The notes under the pieces: generated by a model
What the model saw: only the letters and a program-made list of their open reading frames with translations
The model's database searches: none
What the model was told of the DNA's origin: nothing
Program-made: the position numbers and the translations under genes
Origin: Pseudomonas mosselii
Lineage (GTDB): Bacteria > Pseudomonadota > Gammaproteobacteria > Pseudomonadales > Pseudomonadaceae
NCBI RefSeq assembly: GCF_019823065.1
Contig: NZ_CP081966.1
Location: forward strand, 5,859,501-5,923,500
Length of the DNA: 64,000 nucleotides
Direction: 5' to 3'
Part shown: in pieces, positions 8,501 to 16,243 of the stretch
Position numbering within the stretch: position 1 is the first letter of the stretch
Layout of the letters: every line of letters starts with the position of its first letter

Positions 8501-9441
8501 ACCACGCCCCGGTCTCCAGCCAGGTGCTGGAAGCGGCCATCGCCTGGAAGCTGTGCCTGGACGAAGGTAGCGGTACCCCGGACGAACGCAACGAATTCAT
8601 GCGCTGGCACGCCGCCAACGAGGAACACGCCCGCGCCTGGCTGCAACTGGGCATTCTCGACCGGCGCGTCAACGCCGCCGCCGGCCCGGTACGCCACACC
8701 CTGCTGCAATCAAGGGCCGGGTTGCGCCAGCGCCTTGGCGGCCTGGCCGGCATGCTGCTGCTCGGCGGGCTACTTGCCTGGGCCGCAGCGCCGACCCTGT
8801 CGCCGACCTACTGGCTGGCCGACCAGCGCACCGGCACCGGCGAGATGCGCACCCTGCGCCTGGAGGACGGCACCTTGCTGAGCTTGAACAGCCGCAGCGC
8901 GGTGGATATCGACTTCCGGGGCGAGCAGCGGCTGATCGTGCTGCACCGCGGCGAGATCTCGGTGGAGACCGGCCACAAGGACAGCCGTCCGCTGCTGGTG
9001 CGCACCGAGGATGGCCGCCTGCGCCCGCTGGGCACGCGCTTCCTGGTCAAGCGCGAGGAGGCCGGCACGCGCCTGGAGGTACTGCAGGCCTCGGTGGCCG
9101 CCAAGCCGCAGAACAGTGGCGACGAGCAGGTGCTGCGCGAAGGCCAGCAGGTGCTGATGAGCGCCGACGGCCTGGGCCGGGTCGGCTCCGTGGCGGTCGG
9201 CAGCGATGCCTGGACCCGCGGCATGCTGGTGGTGGACAACGTGCGCCTGGCCGACCTGGTGGCAGCGCTCGGACAGTACCGCAGCGGCCACCTGGGTGTC
9301 AGCGACGAAGTCGCCGACCTGCGCGTGAGCGGCAGCTTCCCGCTGACCGACACCGACCTGGCCCTCGCCTCGCTGCAACCGGCGCTGCCGGTGAAGATCG
9401 AGCGGCGTACGCCGTGGTGGGTCACCGTTAGCGCCAAATAG
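8497..9441 (+). CDS. FecR-type anti-sigma / sigma regulator
   Basis: A 314-residue inner-membrane regulator. The N-terminal cytoplasmic domain (about residues 10-55, including FMRWHAANEEHARAWLQL) binds the sigma factor, one membrane helix lies at about 81-98, and the periplasmic FecR domain (about 115-215, with LRLEDGTLLSLNSRSAV) contacts the receptor's signalling domain. The start is the ATG at 8497, which overlaps the sigma-factor stop as ATGA; an upstream in-frame ATG at 8467 lies inside the sigma gene and lacks support. Sigma factor, FecR and receptor form one cell-surface signalling unit. Confidence 0.9.
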   Translation: MNHAPVSSQVLEAAIAWKLCLDEGSGTPDERNEFMRWHAANEEHARAWLQLGILDRRVNAAAGPVRHTLLQSRAGLRQRLGGLAGMLLLGGLLAWAAAPTLSPTYWLADQRTGTGEMRTLRLEDGTLLSLNSRSAVDIDFRGEQRLIVLHRGEISVETGHKDSRPLLVRTEDGRLRPLGTRFLVKREEAGTRLEVLQASVAAKPQNSGDEQVLREGQQVLMSADGLGRVGSVAVGSDAWTRGMLVVDNVRLADLVAALGQYRSGHLGVSDEVADLRVSGSFPLTDTDLALASLQPALPVKIERRTPWWVTVSAK

Positions 9442-9463
9442 CTTCAGCCACACTGCCCTTTGT

Positions 9464-9485
9464 GGAAGCCGGCTTGCCGGCTTCC
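9464..9485. repeat. Short REP-type hairpin between fecR and receptor genes
   Basis: GGAAGCCGG and CCGGCTTCC flank a CTTG loop, a single REP-like unit of the GCCGGCTTGCCGGC type also seen at 34.1 kb. It lies in the 149-bp gap before the receptor start. Confidence 0.6.
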
Positions 9486-9505
9486 AAAGGCTTCTGCAAA
9501 TCAGT

Positions 9506-9534
9506 CGAAATTTTTTCAAAGCCCCCTGTCACTT
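9506..9534 (+). promoter_or_regulatory. Possible FecI-type promoter for the siderophore receptor
   Basis: CGAAAT (9506-9511), a 17-bp spacer and TCACTT (9529-9534) resemble the E. coli fecA promoter recognised by FecI (GGAAAT, 17 bp, TCCTTT). It ends 57 bp before the receptor ATG. This was read by eye from a single example. Confidence 0.4.
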
Positions 9535-9590
9535 TCCCAATCTCGCTCGGCAAGGAAGCAGTCAGCACTATTTCGTCGAGGAGCCGCTGC

Positions 9591-12023
9591 ATGTCCCGTG
9601 CCGTTGATGCTTTGCTTCGCCCCAGCCTGATGGCCCTGGCCATCGGCCTGGCCGCCCCGTTGGTCAGCACCACCCTGTTCGCCGCCGAACAGGCCGCCCC
9701 GCGTGCCTACGACCTGCCCAGCGCGCCGCTGGCCAGCACCCTGAACCAGATCGCCAGCCAGGCCGGGATCGCCCTGGCGCTGGATCCGGCACTGGTCAGC
9801 GGACGCAATTCGGCACCCGTCAGTGGCCAGTACGACGCTGTCGGTGCCCTGCAGGCCGCGCTGCGCGGTACCGGCCTGCAGCTGCAGCAGAGCAGCGCCG
9901 GCAGCTACAGCCTGGTGGCAGTGAACGAAGGCAGCCTGGCGCTGCCGGAGACCAACATCAACGCCAGCAGCAGCTTCGAGAGCGCCTGGGGCCCGGTGGA
10001 AGGCTACACCGCCAAGCGCACCGCCGCCGGCACTAAGACCGACACAGCGCTGGTCGAGGTCCCACGCTCCATTTCCGTCGCCACCCGCCAGCAGATGAGC
10101 GACCGCGGCGTGCAAAGCCTGGATGACGCGGTGAAGTACATGCCGGGCATCGTCTCGGCCAGTTTCGGCAGCGATACCCGCTATGACTGGATGCGCGTGC
10201 GCGGCTTCGAACCGACCCAGTTCCTCGACGGCCTGCCCCTGCCCCGCGGCGTGTATGCCAACCCGAAAGCTGAAACCTGGAACCTCGACCGCCTTGCGCT
10301 GCTGCGGGGCCCAGCCTCATCCGTGTATGGCCAGACCCCGCCCGGCGGTTTGCTCGACATGGTCAGCCGCCGCCCCCAGACCGAGAGCAGCCACGAGATT
10401 CAACTGCAGTACGGCAGCGACAACCACCGCCAGATCAACTTCGCCAGCACCGGCAAGCTCGACGAGCAGGGCCAGTTCCTCTATGGCCTCAGCGGCGTGG
10501 TACGCGACAGCGGCACGCAGATCGACCATATCGACAACAAGCGCTACAACATCGCCCCGAGCCTGACCTGGAACATCGACGAAGACACCTCGCTGACTTT
10601 CCTCAGCCAGTTCACCCGCGACGATACCGGTGCCACCAGCCAGTTCTACCCGATTCAAGGCACCAAGATCGACATGCCGTTCGGCAAGGTCTCCCGCCAC
10701 AAGAACCTGGGTGACCCGGATTACGACTACTACGACCGCACCTATTACGCGCTGGGCTATGCCTTCGAGCATCGTTTCAACGATGTCTGGCAGTTCCGCC
10801 AGAATCTGCGTTACACCAAGTCGGAGCTGTCGTTCCAGACAATCACGGTCAGCAGCTACAACAAAGACTTTCCCCCGGTCACCGATGATGGCATTGCCAA
10901 TCGCATGTCCACCAACACCGAGGAAAATATCGGCCAGTTCGCGGTCGACAACAACTTCCAGGCCGACTTCGCCACCGGTTCCGTCAGCCATACCGTGTTG
11001 ATTGGCCTGGATCACCAGCGCACCAATCACGACTACCTGGCGATCTATGGTTTCGACTTACCGCCGATCGACGTCAATAACCCGGCTTATGGCCTGCCGA
11101 TCACCCGTCCCGCGCGCTCCTCGGCCTATTACGATTACAACCAGAAGACGGTGCAGACCGGCCTCTATATCCAGGACCAGATGGCACTCGACAACTGGCG
11201 CCTGACCCTGGGCGGGCGACAGGACTGGGTCCACACCGGCACCAAGTTCTTCAACAAGGGTGATGCCACCAACACCCAGCGCGACAGCAAGTTCAGTGGC
11301 AACGCGGCGATCAGCTACGTCTTCGACTCCGGCCTGGTGCCCTACCTGTCCTATGCAGAATCCTTCCAGCCGGCCAGCAGCGCAGACGCGGACCCGCAGA
11401 AGACGTTCAAGCCGACCGAAGGCGAGCAATGGGAGCTGGGCATCAAGTACCAGCCACCGGGCTCCAACACCCTGCTCTCTGCCGCGGTGTACGACCTGAC
11501 CCAGAAGAACGTCCAGGTCACCAACAACATCGGTGGCACACCGGTCACCAGCCAGACTGGCGAAGTGAAAGTCCACGGCCTGGAGCTGGAAGCCGTCTCC
11601 GACGTCACCGACAACCTGAAAGTGATCGCCGCCTACACCCTGGCCAAATCCGAAGTCCAGAAAGGGCCGTACAAAGGCAACCGCCTGCAACAAATGCCCA
11701 ACCAGCAGGCCTCCCTGTGGACCGACTACACCTGGCATACCGGTGTGCTTGACGGCTTCGGCATTGGCCTGGGCGCACGCTACACCGGCAACCGCTACGG
11801 TGACGAAGCCAACACCTGGCTTGGCAAGAGCAAGGCCTACACAGTGTTCGACGCCGCCGTGCACTACGACCTGGGCCGCCTGGACAACAGCCTCAAGGGC
11901 GCCTCGGTGGCGATCAACGCCAGCAACCTGCTGAACAAGGACTACCTGTCCACCTGCGACGGCTACTACTGCTACTACGGCGACCAACGCAGTGTCGTCG
12001 CCAGCGCCACCTACAAGTTCTAA
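9591..12023 (+). CDS. TonB-dependent siderophore receptor with signalling domain
   Basis: An 810-residue outer-membrane receptor. A signal peptide covers about residues 1-33 (MALAIGLAAPLV then FAAEQ). An N-terminal STN signalling domain lies at about 38-110 (PLASTLNQIASQAGIAL). The plug (about 140-260) includes VEVPRSISVATRQQM and RGPASSVYGQTPPGGLLD, and the rest is a beta-barrel ending in the usual aromatic residue (TYKF). The STN domain explains the sigma/FecR pair upstream. The C-terminal CDGYYCYYG cysteine pair recalls hydroxamate (FhuA/FiuA-like) receptors, but the ligand is not certain. The start is the ATG at 9591, preceded by GAGGAG; the same frame is open upstream only across the REP hairpin. 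Confidence 0.93.
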   Translation: MSRAVDALLRPSLMALAIGLAAPLVSTTLFAAEQAAPRAYDLPSAPLASTLNQIASQAGIALALDPALVSGRNSAPVSGQYDAVGALQAALRGTGLQLQQSSAGSYSLVAVNEGSLALPETNINASSSFESAWGPVEGYTAKRTAAGTKTDTALVEVPRSISVATRQQMSDRGVQSLDDAVKYMPGIVSASFGSDTRYDWMRVRGFEPTQFLDGLPLPRGVYANPKAETWNLDRLALLRGPASSVYGQTPPGGLLDMVSRRPQTESSHEIQLQYGSDNHRQINFASTGKLDEQGQFLYGLSGVVRDSGTQIDHIDNKRYNIAPSLTWNIDEDTSLTFLSQFTRDDTGATSQFYPIQGTKIDMPFGKVSRHKNLGDPDYDYYDRTYYALGYAFEHRFNDVWQFRQNLRYTKSELSFQTITVSSYNKDFPPVTDDGIANRMSTNTEENIGQFAVDNNFQADFATGSVSHTVLIGLDHQRTNHDYLAIYGFDLPPIDVNNPAYGLPITRPARSSAYYDYNQKTVQTGLYIQDQMALDNWRLTLGGRQDWVHTGTKFFNKGDATNTQRDSKFSGNAAISYVFDSGLVPYLSYAESFQPASSADADPQKTFKPTEGEQWELGIKYQPPGSNTLLSAAVYDLTQKNVQVTNNIGGTPVTSQTGEVKVHGLELEAVSDVTDNLKVIAAYTLAKSEVQKGPYKGNRLQQMPNQQASLWTDYTWHTGVLDGFGIGLGARYTGNRYGDEANTWLGKSKAYTVFDAAVHYDLGRLDNSLKGASVAINASNLLNKDYLSTCDGYYCYYGDQRSVVASATYKF

Positions 12024-12029
12024 GTGGCC

Positions 12030-12081
12030 ATCACGGGTCAAGCCTGTTCCTGCGGAGCGTGGGAGCGGCTTGACCTGCGAT
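12030..12081. repeat. Degenerate REP pair between receptor and PepSY genes
   Basis: Inverted arms, approximately 12030-12050 and 12061-12081, share GGTCAAGCC and GGCTTGACC cores with several mismatches. The element separates the receptor stop from the next start by 74 bp. Confidence 0.65.
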
Positions 12082-12097
12082 CGTGTAAGGAACCGTG

Positions 12098-13210
12098 ATG
12101 AAAAGCCAAACCATCCGCCGCTGGTCAGCGATCCACACCTGGAGCAGCCTGGTCTGCACGCTGTTCCTGCTGCTGCTCGCCCTTACCGGCCTGCCGCTGA
12201 TCTTCCACCATGAGCTGGAGCACTTGCTGGGCGACGCGCCGCAGCTGCGCGAGATGCCCGCAGGCACCCCGCACCTGGACCTGCAGCAGCTGGTGCTCAA
12301 GGCCGAACAGCACCGCCCCGGCGAGGTGATGCAGTACTTCGGCTACGAAGAGGACGAGCCCAACGGCGTGGTGGCGATCATGGCCGCCACCGCCGGCACC
12401 CACCCCGACGATTCGCACACCTTCATGCTCGACGCGCGCACCGGCGAGGCCGTGGCCATGCCGGCGGCCAACGGCGGCTTCATGATGCTGATGCTGCGCC
12501 TGCACGTGGATATGTTCGCCGGGTTACCCGGCAAGCTGCTGTTGGCGTTCATGGGGGTGCTGTTCATTGTCGCCATCGTCTCCGGTACCGTGCTCTACGC
12601 GCCGTTCATGCGCCGCCTGCGCTTCGCCACGGTCCGCCACGACAAGTCGCGGCGCCTGCGCTGGCTGGACCTGCACAACCTGATCGGCGTGGTCACACTG
12701 ACCTGGGCCCTGGTGGTCGGCATCACCGGGGTGATCAGCGCCCTGTCCGACCTGGTGATCGCCGCCTGGCGCAACGACAGCCTGGCGGCGATGGTCGCGC
12801 CCTACCGCGACGCACCGCCGCTCACCGAACGCGCCCCGGCCACGCAGTTGCTGAAGATCGCCGAACAGGCCGCGCCCGGCATGCGTCCTGACTTCATCGC
12901 CTTCCCCGGCACGCGCTTCTCCAGCGAGCACCACTATGCGGTGTTCATGAATGGCGCCACGAACCTGACCTCGCACCTGTTCACGCCGATCCTGATCGAC
13001 GCGCGCACCCTCGAGGTGACGGCCGTGGGTGATCGTCCTTGGTACATGGATGCAATGGGCCTGTCCCAACCCCTGCATTTCGGTGACTACGGCGGCCGGC
13101 CAATGCAGATACTCTGGGCCTTGCTCGATGCACTGACCATCATTGTGCTCGTCAGCGGCCTGTATCTCTGGTGGAGCAAGCAGCGCAAACCACAGAGGAC
13201 CAAACCGTGA
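12098..13210 (+). CDS. PepSY-associated transmembrane protein of iron-uptake loci
   Basis: A 370-residue inner-membrane protein of the PepSY_TM family (PiuB/FegB-like), often found beside siderophore receptors and proposed to reduce or release siderophore-bound iron. Membrane helices lie at about residues 14-34 (SLVCTLFLLLLALTGLPLIF), 145-170, 195-220 and near 340-360. His residues beside helices (IHTWSS, LRLHVDMF, LDLHNLIG) fit haem- or metal-linked redox proteins. The start is the ATG at 12098 after TAAGGAACC; a GTG one codon upstream is possible. The stop overlaps the next small gene. Confidence 0.85.
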   Translation: MKSQTIRRWSAIHTWSSLVCTLFLLLLALTGLPLIFHHELEHLLGDAPQLREMPAGTPHLDLQQLVLKAEQHRPGEVMQYFGYEEDEPNGVVAIMAATAGTHPDDSHTFMLDARTGEAVAMPAANGGFMMLMLRLHVDMFAGLPGKLLLAFMGVLFIVAIVSGTVLYAPFMRRLRFATVRHDKSRRLRWLDLHNLIGVVTLTWALVVGITGVISALSDLVIAAWRNDSLAAMVAPYRDAPPLTERAPATQLLKIAEQAAPGMRPDFIAFPGTRFSSEHHYAVFMNGATNLTSHLFTPILIDARTLEVTAVGDRPWYMDAMGLSQPLHFGDYGGRPMQILWALLDALTIIVLVSGLYLWWSKQRKPQRTKP

Positions 13211-13383
13211 GCCACCAGTCGCAGACTACCGGGCGTATTTTCGCATGGCCAAGCGTGATCGCGGCACTGAGCGCGGCAGGGCTGTTCGCAGCCTTGCTTG
13301 GCGACGGCGCCTGGGACGTCCTTTCATGGCTGGGGTTGGGCGTACCGGCGCTGCTGGGGTTTCGTGCTCTCCTGCGCAGATGA
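13207..13383 (+). CDS. 58-residue membrane protein coupled to the PepSY gene
   Basis: A small protein starting with GTG at 13207 that overlaps the PepSY stop (GTGA). It has a short polar N-terminus, then two hydrophobic stretches (VIAALSAAGLFAALL and LGLGVPALLGFRALL) ending in LRR. The coupling and small size suggest an accessory subunit of the PepSY protein, as similar tiny genes follow such proteins in other pseudomonads. I do not recognise a named family with certainty. Confidence 0.65.
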   Translation: MSHQSQTTGRIFAWPSVIAALSAAGLFAALLGDGAWDVLSWLGLGVPALLGFRALLRR

Positions 13384-13456
13384 GGTAATCGGCTAACACG
13401 TCCGTCGCCGCCACGCACGCCAAGCTTCACCGCTTCATCACCTCGGAGCGGACTGC

Positions 13457-16243
13457 ATGAGCCTGCAACATTTCCAATCTTTCGACCAACAGCTAGGTAC
13501 CCTGCTCGCCTCGCCACCCTACCCTGATGCCTCGCTGGGCTGGCTTAACGCCCGCCAGCGTTTTTTTGCCAGCCTTTCCGGCTACTGGCTCGAAACGGGC
13601 AGCGGTGCAGAGAGTCGCCAGACTCGGTTGGTCGCATTGCTTCGCCAGCAATTGCTTGCCCAGGTCACCTTGCGTCTAGATGACCACACACTCGGCTCGA
13701 ACCATGCCGAATTGCTCGAAACGTGTGTGCAGATGCCGTTGCCCTGGCAACGCCAACACCTGCCTGAGGCTCAACGACCGCAGGTCTATCGCCCACTGCT
13801 GGATATCGCCACCCCCCACTGGCGCAAATACCTGCCCGGCGTATTCGTGATCGTCGAAGGCGGTCCCGAGGGGGGCACGCCCGATCCCCGGCAAACCAGC
13901 AACCACGCTCTATTGTGCAGCCTGTCGCATGGCATAGAAGCGTTCGAAGACCTGGGGCAATTGCATGCCGAGCTGTGCGAGCGGCTCGACGACCCGCAGC
14001 AGAGCCGCGCACTGTTGCGGCATATCACCAGCAAAAGAGATCGCGACCTGGCCCGTAACGCTGAGCGCTTACGCTATGAATGGTTCAACGACGACCTGGT
14101 GCAGGCCCAGGCGCAATCCCTCATCGACGGACAACACGCCCGTCTGGTCCTGGTCTGGGAGAATGCGGCGCTACAAAGCCCGGTCGACTGGCCAACCCTG
14201 CGCGCACGCGTCGCCGAGGCTGGTGACCTGCTGCCCTGGGCCGACAGCCGGTCAGCCCTGCAAACCCGCTATGGGCTGTTGCTGGAAAGAAACTCACCCG
14301 CCTGGCTGAAGAACGCGTCTACGCAAGGCCTGACGCATATCATGCAGACCCTGCAGGAGCTGGTGATAGCCATCGACCAGGCGGCCGCACCAGGGATTCT
14401 GAACCATGAGCAATTTCTCGACGAGCATGACTTGAACGCCTGGACCTGCGGGCAACTGCGCGCTGCAATGCGTCATCAATACCAGTTCGATACCGATCCG
14501 CTTGAGATCTACGTCAGCGTGACGCTGGCCCGGCAACAGGGACCGATGCTGCATCCTGGGCTCACCACCGGCTACGTACCCGTAGCCAGTCGCCGGCAAG
14601 TGGGCGACACGGTGGAACTGGTATCACGGACCTACCGCCTCGACCAGTTGGCCAGGCTCAACATCGGCTGGATCGACGTGGACTATTGGCTCACAGCACG
14701 CGTGCACCGCAAAGACGGCAGCCAAGTGCCGCAGATAACGCCGCGCCAGATCAAGCACATAATACGCACCCTGAACGTGGGCGAACGCTACAGCGAGTAT
14801 CTGCGCACGCACCTGCTCGATTCACCCGCCGGGCAGTGGCGCCAAGCGTGCTTTGTCGCCATAAGCAGGGCGCGCATGCGTGCCGAAGCGGCCAAGGCGC
14901 GCTATGCCGGCCACTTTCTGGAGGACCCTTTTGAGCGTGGTTACACATGGACGAAAACGGCAATCGACCATCCGGACAGTAGACAACGCCCGAGCGGCAG
15001 TGTCCGTCAATGGTTGATAAACAGCCACACGGTCCACGGCGTTTTGCTGGTGACACCCGATACCCCTGGCGTGCATCGTTTAGTTGTGTACACCCCCGAC
15101 GCGCCGGACCGAAGATCCTGGCGGGAATTTCGCAACGCCCGGCATCTGCTCAGGACACTGCGCGACCAGCCCGCTCTGCGCGAGTATGTGAAGGACCGCG
15201 TGCCACTGGCCGACCGCGATGCGATCGAGCGCTGGTTGCTCAAGGGCGGGCTGGCGGCGCGGGTGAACACACCTCGGATCGTCGGGGATTTCCAGCAGGC
15301 CCGCTATCGGGCCGAAGTGAGCGCCGCACTCAGCGCAGTGGATTCAGCCACCAACACCAAGCTTGAACTGTTGGGAGAGATGAGCCTGCATGTGCTGTGG
15401 ATCACGCTCGACCTGCTCAGCCTGGTATTGCCCAACCCCGCGCTCACCGCCTTGTCGTTCGGGCGAGCAGTGCTCTCTGTGCTGGACCTGGAGAAGTCTT
15501 GCCGTGAAGCAGACCGCATCGGCGTGCTCAAGCATATGGTCGAGGCCTTTACCCACACCAGCGACGGCATCAACAGCATAAACGGGTCTTCCGTGGTGCG
15601 TCGGGCGATCCGTGGCATGCCACCGACACCCGTGCTTAAACTGCCCCTGGAACTGGCCAAGCCTGTAGATACCAGCACATTGCGTTACCGGGTCGATGGC
15701 ATTCACAAAGAGGGCATCTATGAACAACCTTCGCCTTACCCAGGGCTGACGTTCTACTTCATAAAGAACAGCGAAGAACGCACCTACCAGGTCTCGTACG
15801 ATGGCTATCGCTGGCGGGTGATCGATCCGCGCAAACCGGACGCCTACACCAAGGTGCCAGTGAAACGACGCAAGGACGGCGAATGGGTCGTCGACTCACC
15901 GTTAGTGTGGCATGACGGCCTGCCAGACCTGCAGGCGCTGCTCGACAATTGCCGGCTCAGCTCAATCCCCGCTGGTGTCAAGCATGGCGAGGCGCTTGGG
16001 TTGTACCAAGGCAGCAACGGCCTGTACCTGCGGCTGGGCAGTCACGCGCTGCCACTGCGTCTGCACCTGCTGGACAACCACTATCACTTGATAATCGCAG
16101 GCCAACGCGAGCTCGGCGGTAACCCCTGGGCAATCCTACGCTGGCACGAGCGACGATGGCAGATCCGCGTGCGCCAGACCGGACGCAGCAGCGAATGGCT
16201 CGAGCTGCCCCCGGTTTACTCCCCAAGCCTTGGAAGCAACTGA
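13457..16243 (+). CDS. DUF6543 / dermonecrotic-toxin-like large protein
   Basis: A 928-residue protein with no signal peptide. The central part (about residues 340-600) resembles the DUF6543 'dermonecrotic toxin' domain seen in very large Pseudomonas proteins: IRTLNVGERYSEYLRTHLL, later GVLLVTPDTPGVHRLVVYTP and SWREFRN. A hydrophobic stretch at about 637-678 (LWITLDLLSLVLPNPALTAL) resembles membrane-inserting segments of large toxins. The C-terminal 200 residues hold Tyr/Trp-rich beta motifs (GLTFYFIKN, YDGYRWRVIDPRKPDAY, GLYQGSNGLYLRLG). The ATG at 13457 follows CGGAG. The protein is shorter than most relatives, and no immunity, chaperone or secretion gene is adjacent. Its 3' end overlaps the convergent LPS-kinase gene by 28 bp. 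Target and activity are unknown. Confidence 0.72.
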   Translation: MSLQHFQSFDQQLGTLLASPPYPDASLGWLNARQRFFASLSGYWLETGSGAESRQTRLVALLRQQLLAQVTLRLDDHTLGSNHAELLETCVQMPLPWQRQHLPEAQRPQVYRPLLDIATPHWRKYLPGVFVIVEGGPEGGTPDPRQTSNHALLCSLSHGIEAFEDLGQLHAELCERLDDPQQSRALLRHITSKRDRDLARNAERLRYEWFNDDLVQAQAQSLIDGQHARLVLVWENAALQSPVDWPTLRARVAEAGDLLPWADSRSALQTRYGLLLERNSPAWLKNASTQGLTHIMQTLQELVIAIDQAAAPGILNHEQFLDEHDLNAWTCGQLRAAMRHQYQFDTDPLEIYVSVTLARQQGPMLHPGLTTGYVPVASRRQVGDTVELVSRTYRLDQLARLNIGWIDVDYWLTARVHRKDGSQVPQITPRQIKHIIRTLNVGERYSEYLRTHLLDSPAGQWRQACFVAISRARMRAEAAKARYAGHFLEDPFERGYTWTKTAIDHPDSRQRPSGSVRQWLINSHTVHGVLLVTPDTPGVHRLVVYTPDAPDRRSWREFRNARHLLRTLRDQPALREYVKDRVPLADRDAIERWLLKGGLAARVNTPRIVGDFQQARYRAEVSAALSAVDSATNTKLELLGEMSLHVLWITLDLLSLVLPNPALTALSFGRAVLSVLDLEKSCREADRIGVLKHMVEAFTHTSDGINSINGSSVVRRAIRGMPPTPVLKLPLELAKPVDTSTLRYRVDGIHKEGIYEQPSPYPGLTFYFIKNSEERTYQVSYDGYRWRVIDPRKPDAYTKVPVKRRKDGEWVVDSPLVWHDGLPDLQALLDNCRLSSIPAGVKHGEALGLYQGSNGLYLRLGSHALPLRLHLLDNHYHLIIAGQRELGGNPWAILRWHERRWQIRVRQTGRSSEWLELPPVYSPSLGSN

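Noticed and set aside
9462..9590. N-terminal extension of the siderophore receptor
   Set aside because: The frame is open upstream, but it passes through a REP hairpin and a promoter-like element, and the signal peptide begins at the ATG at 9591 with GAGGAG in front.
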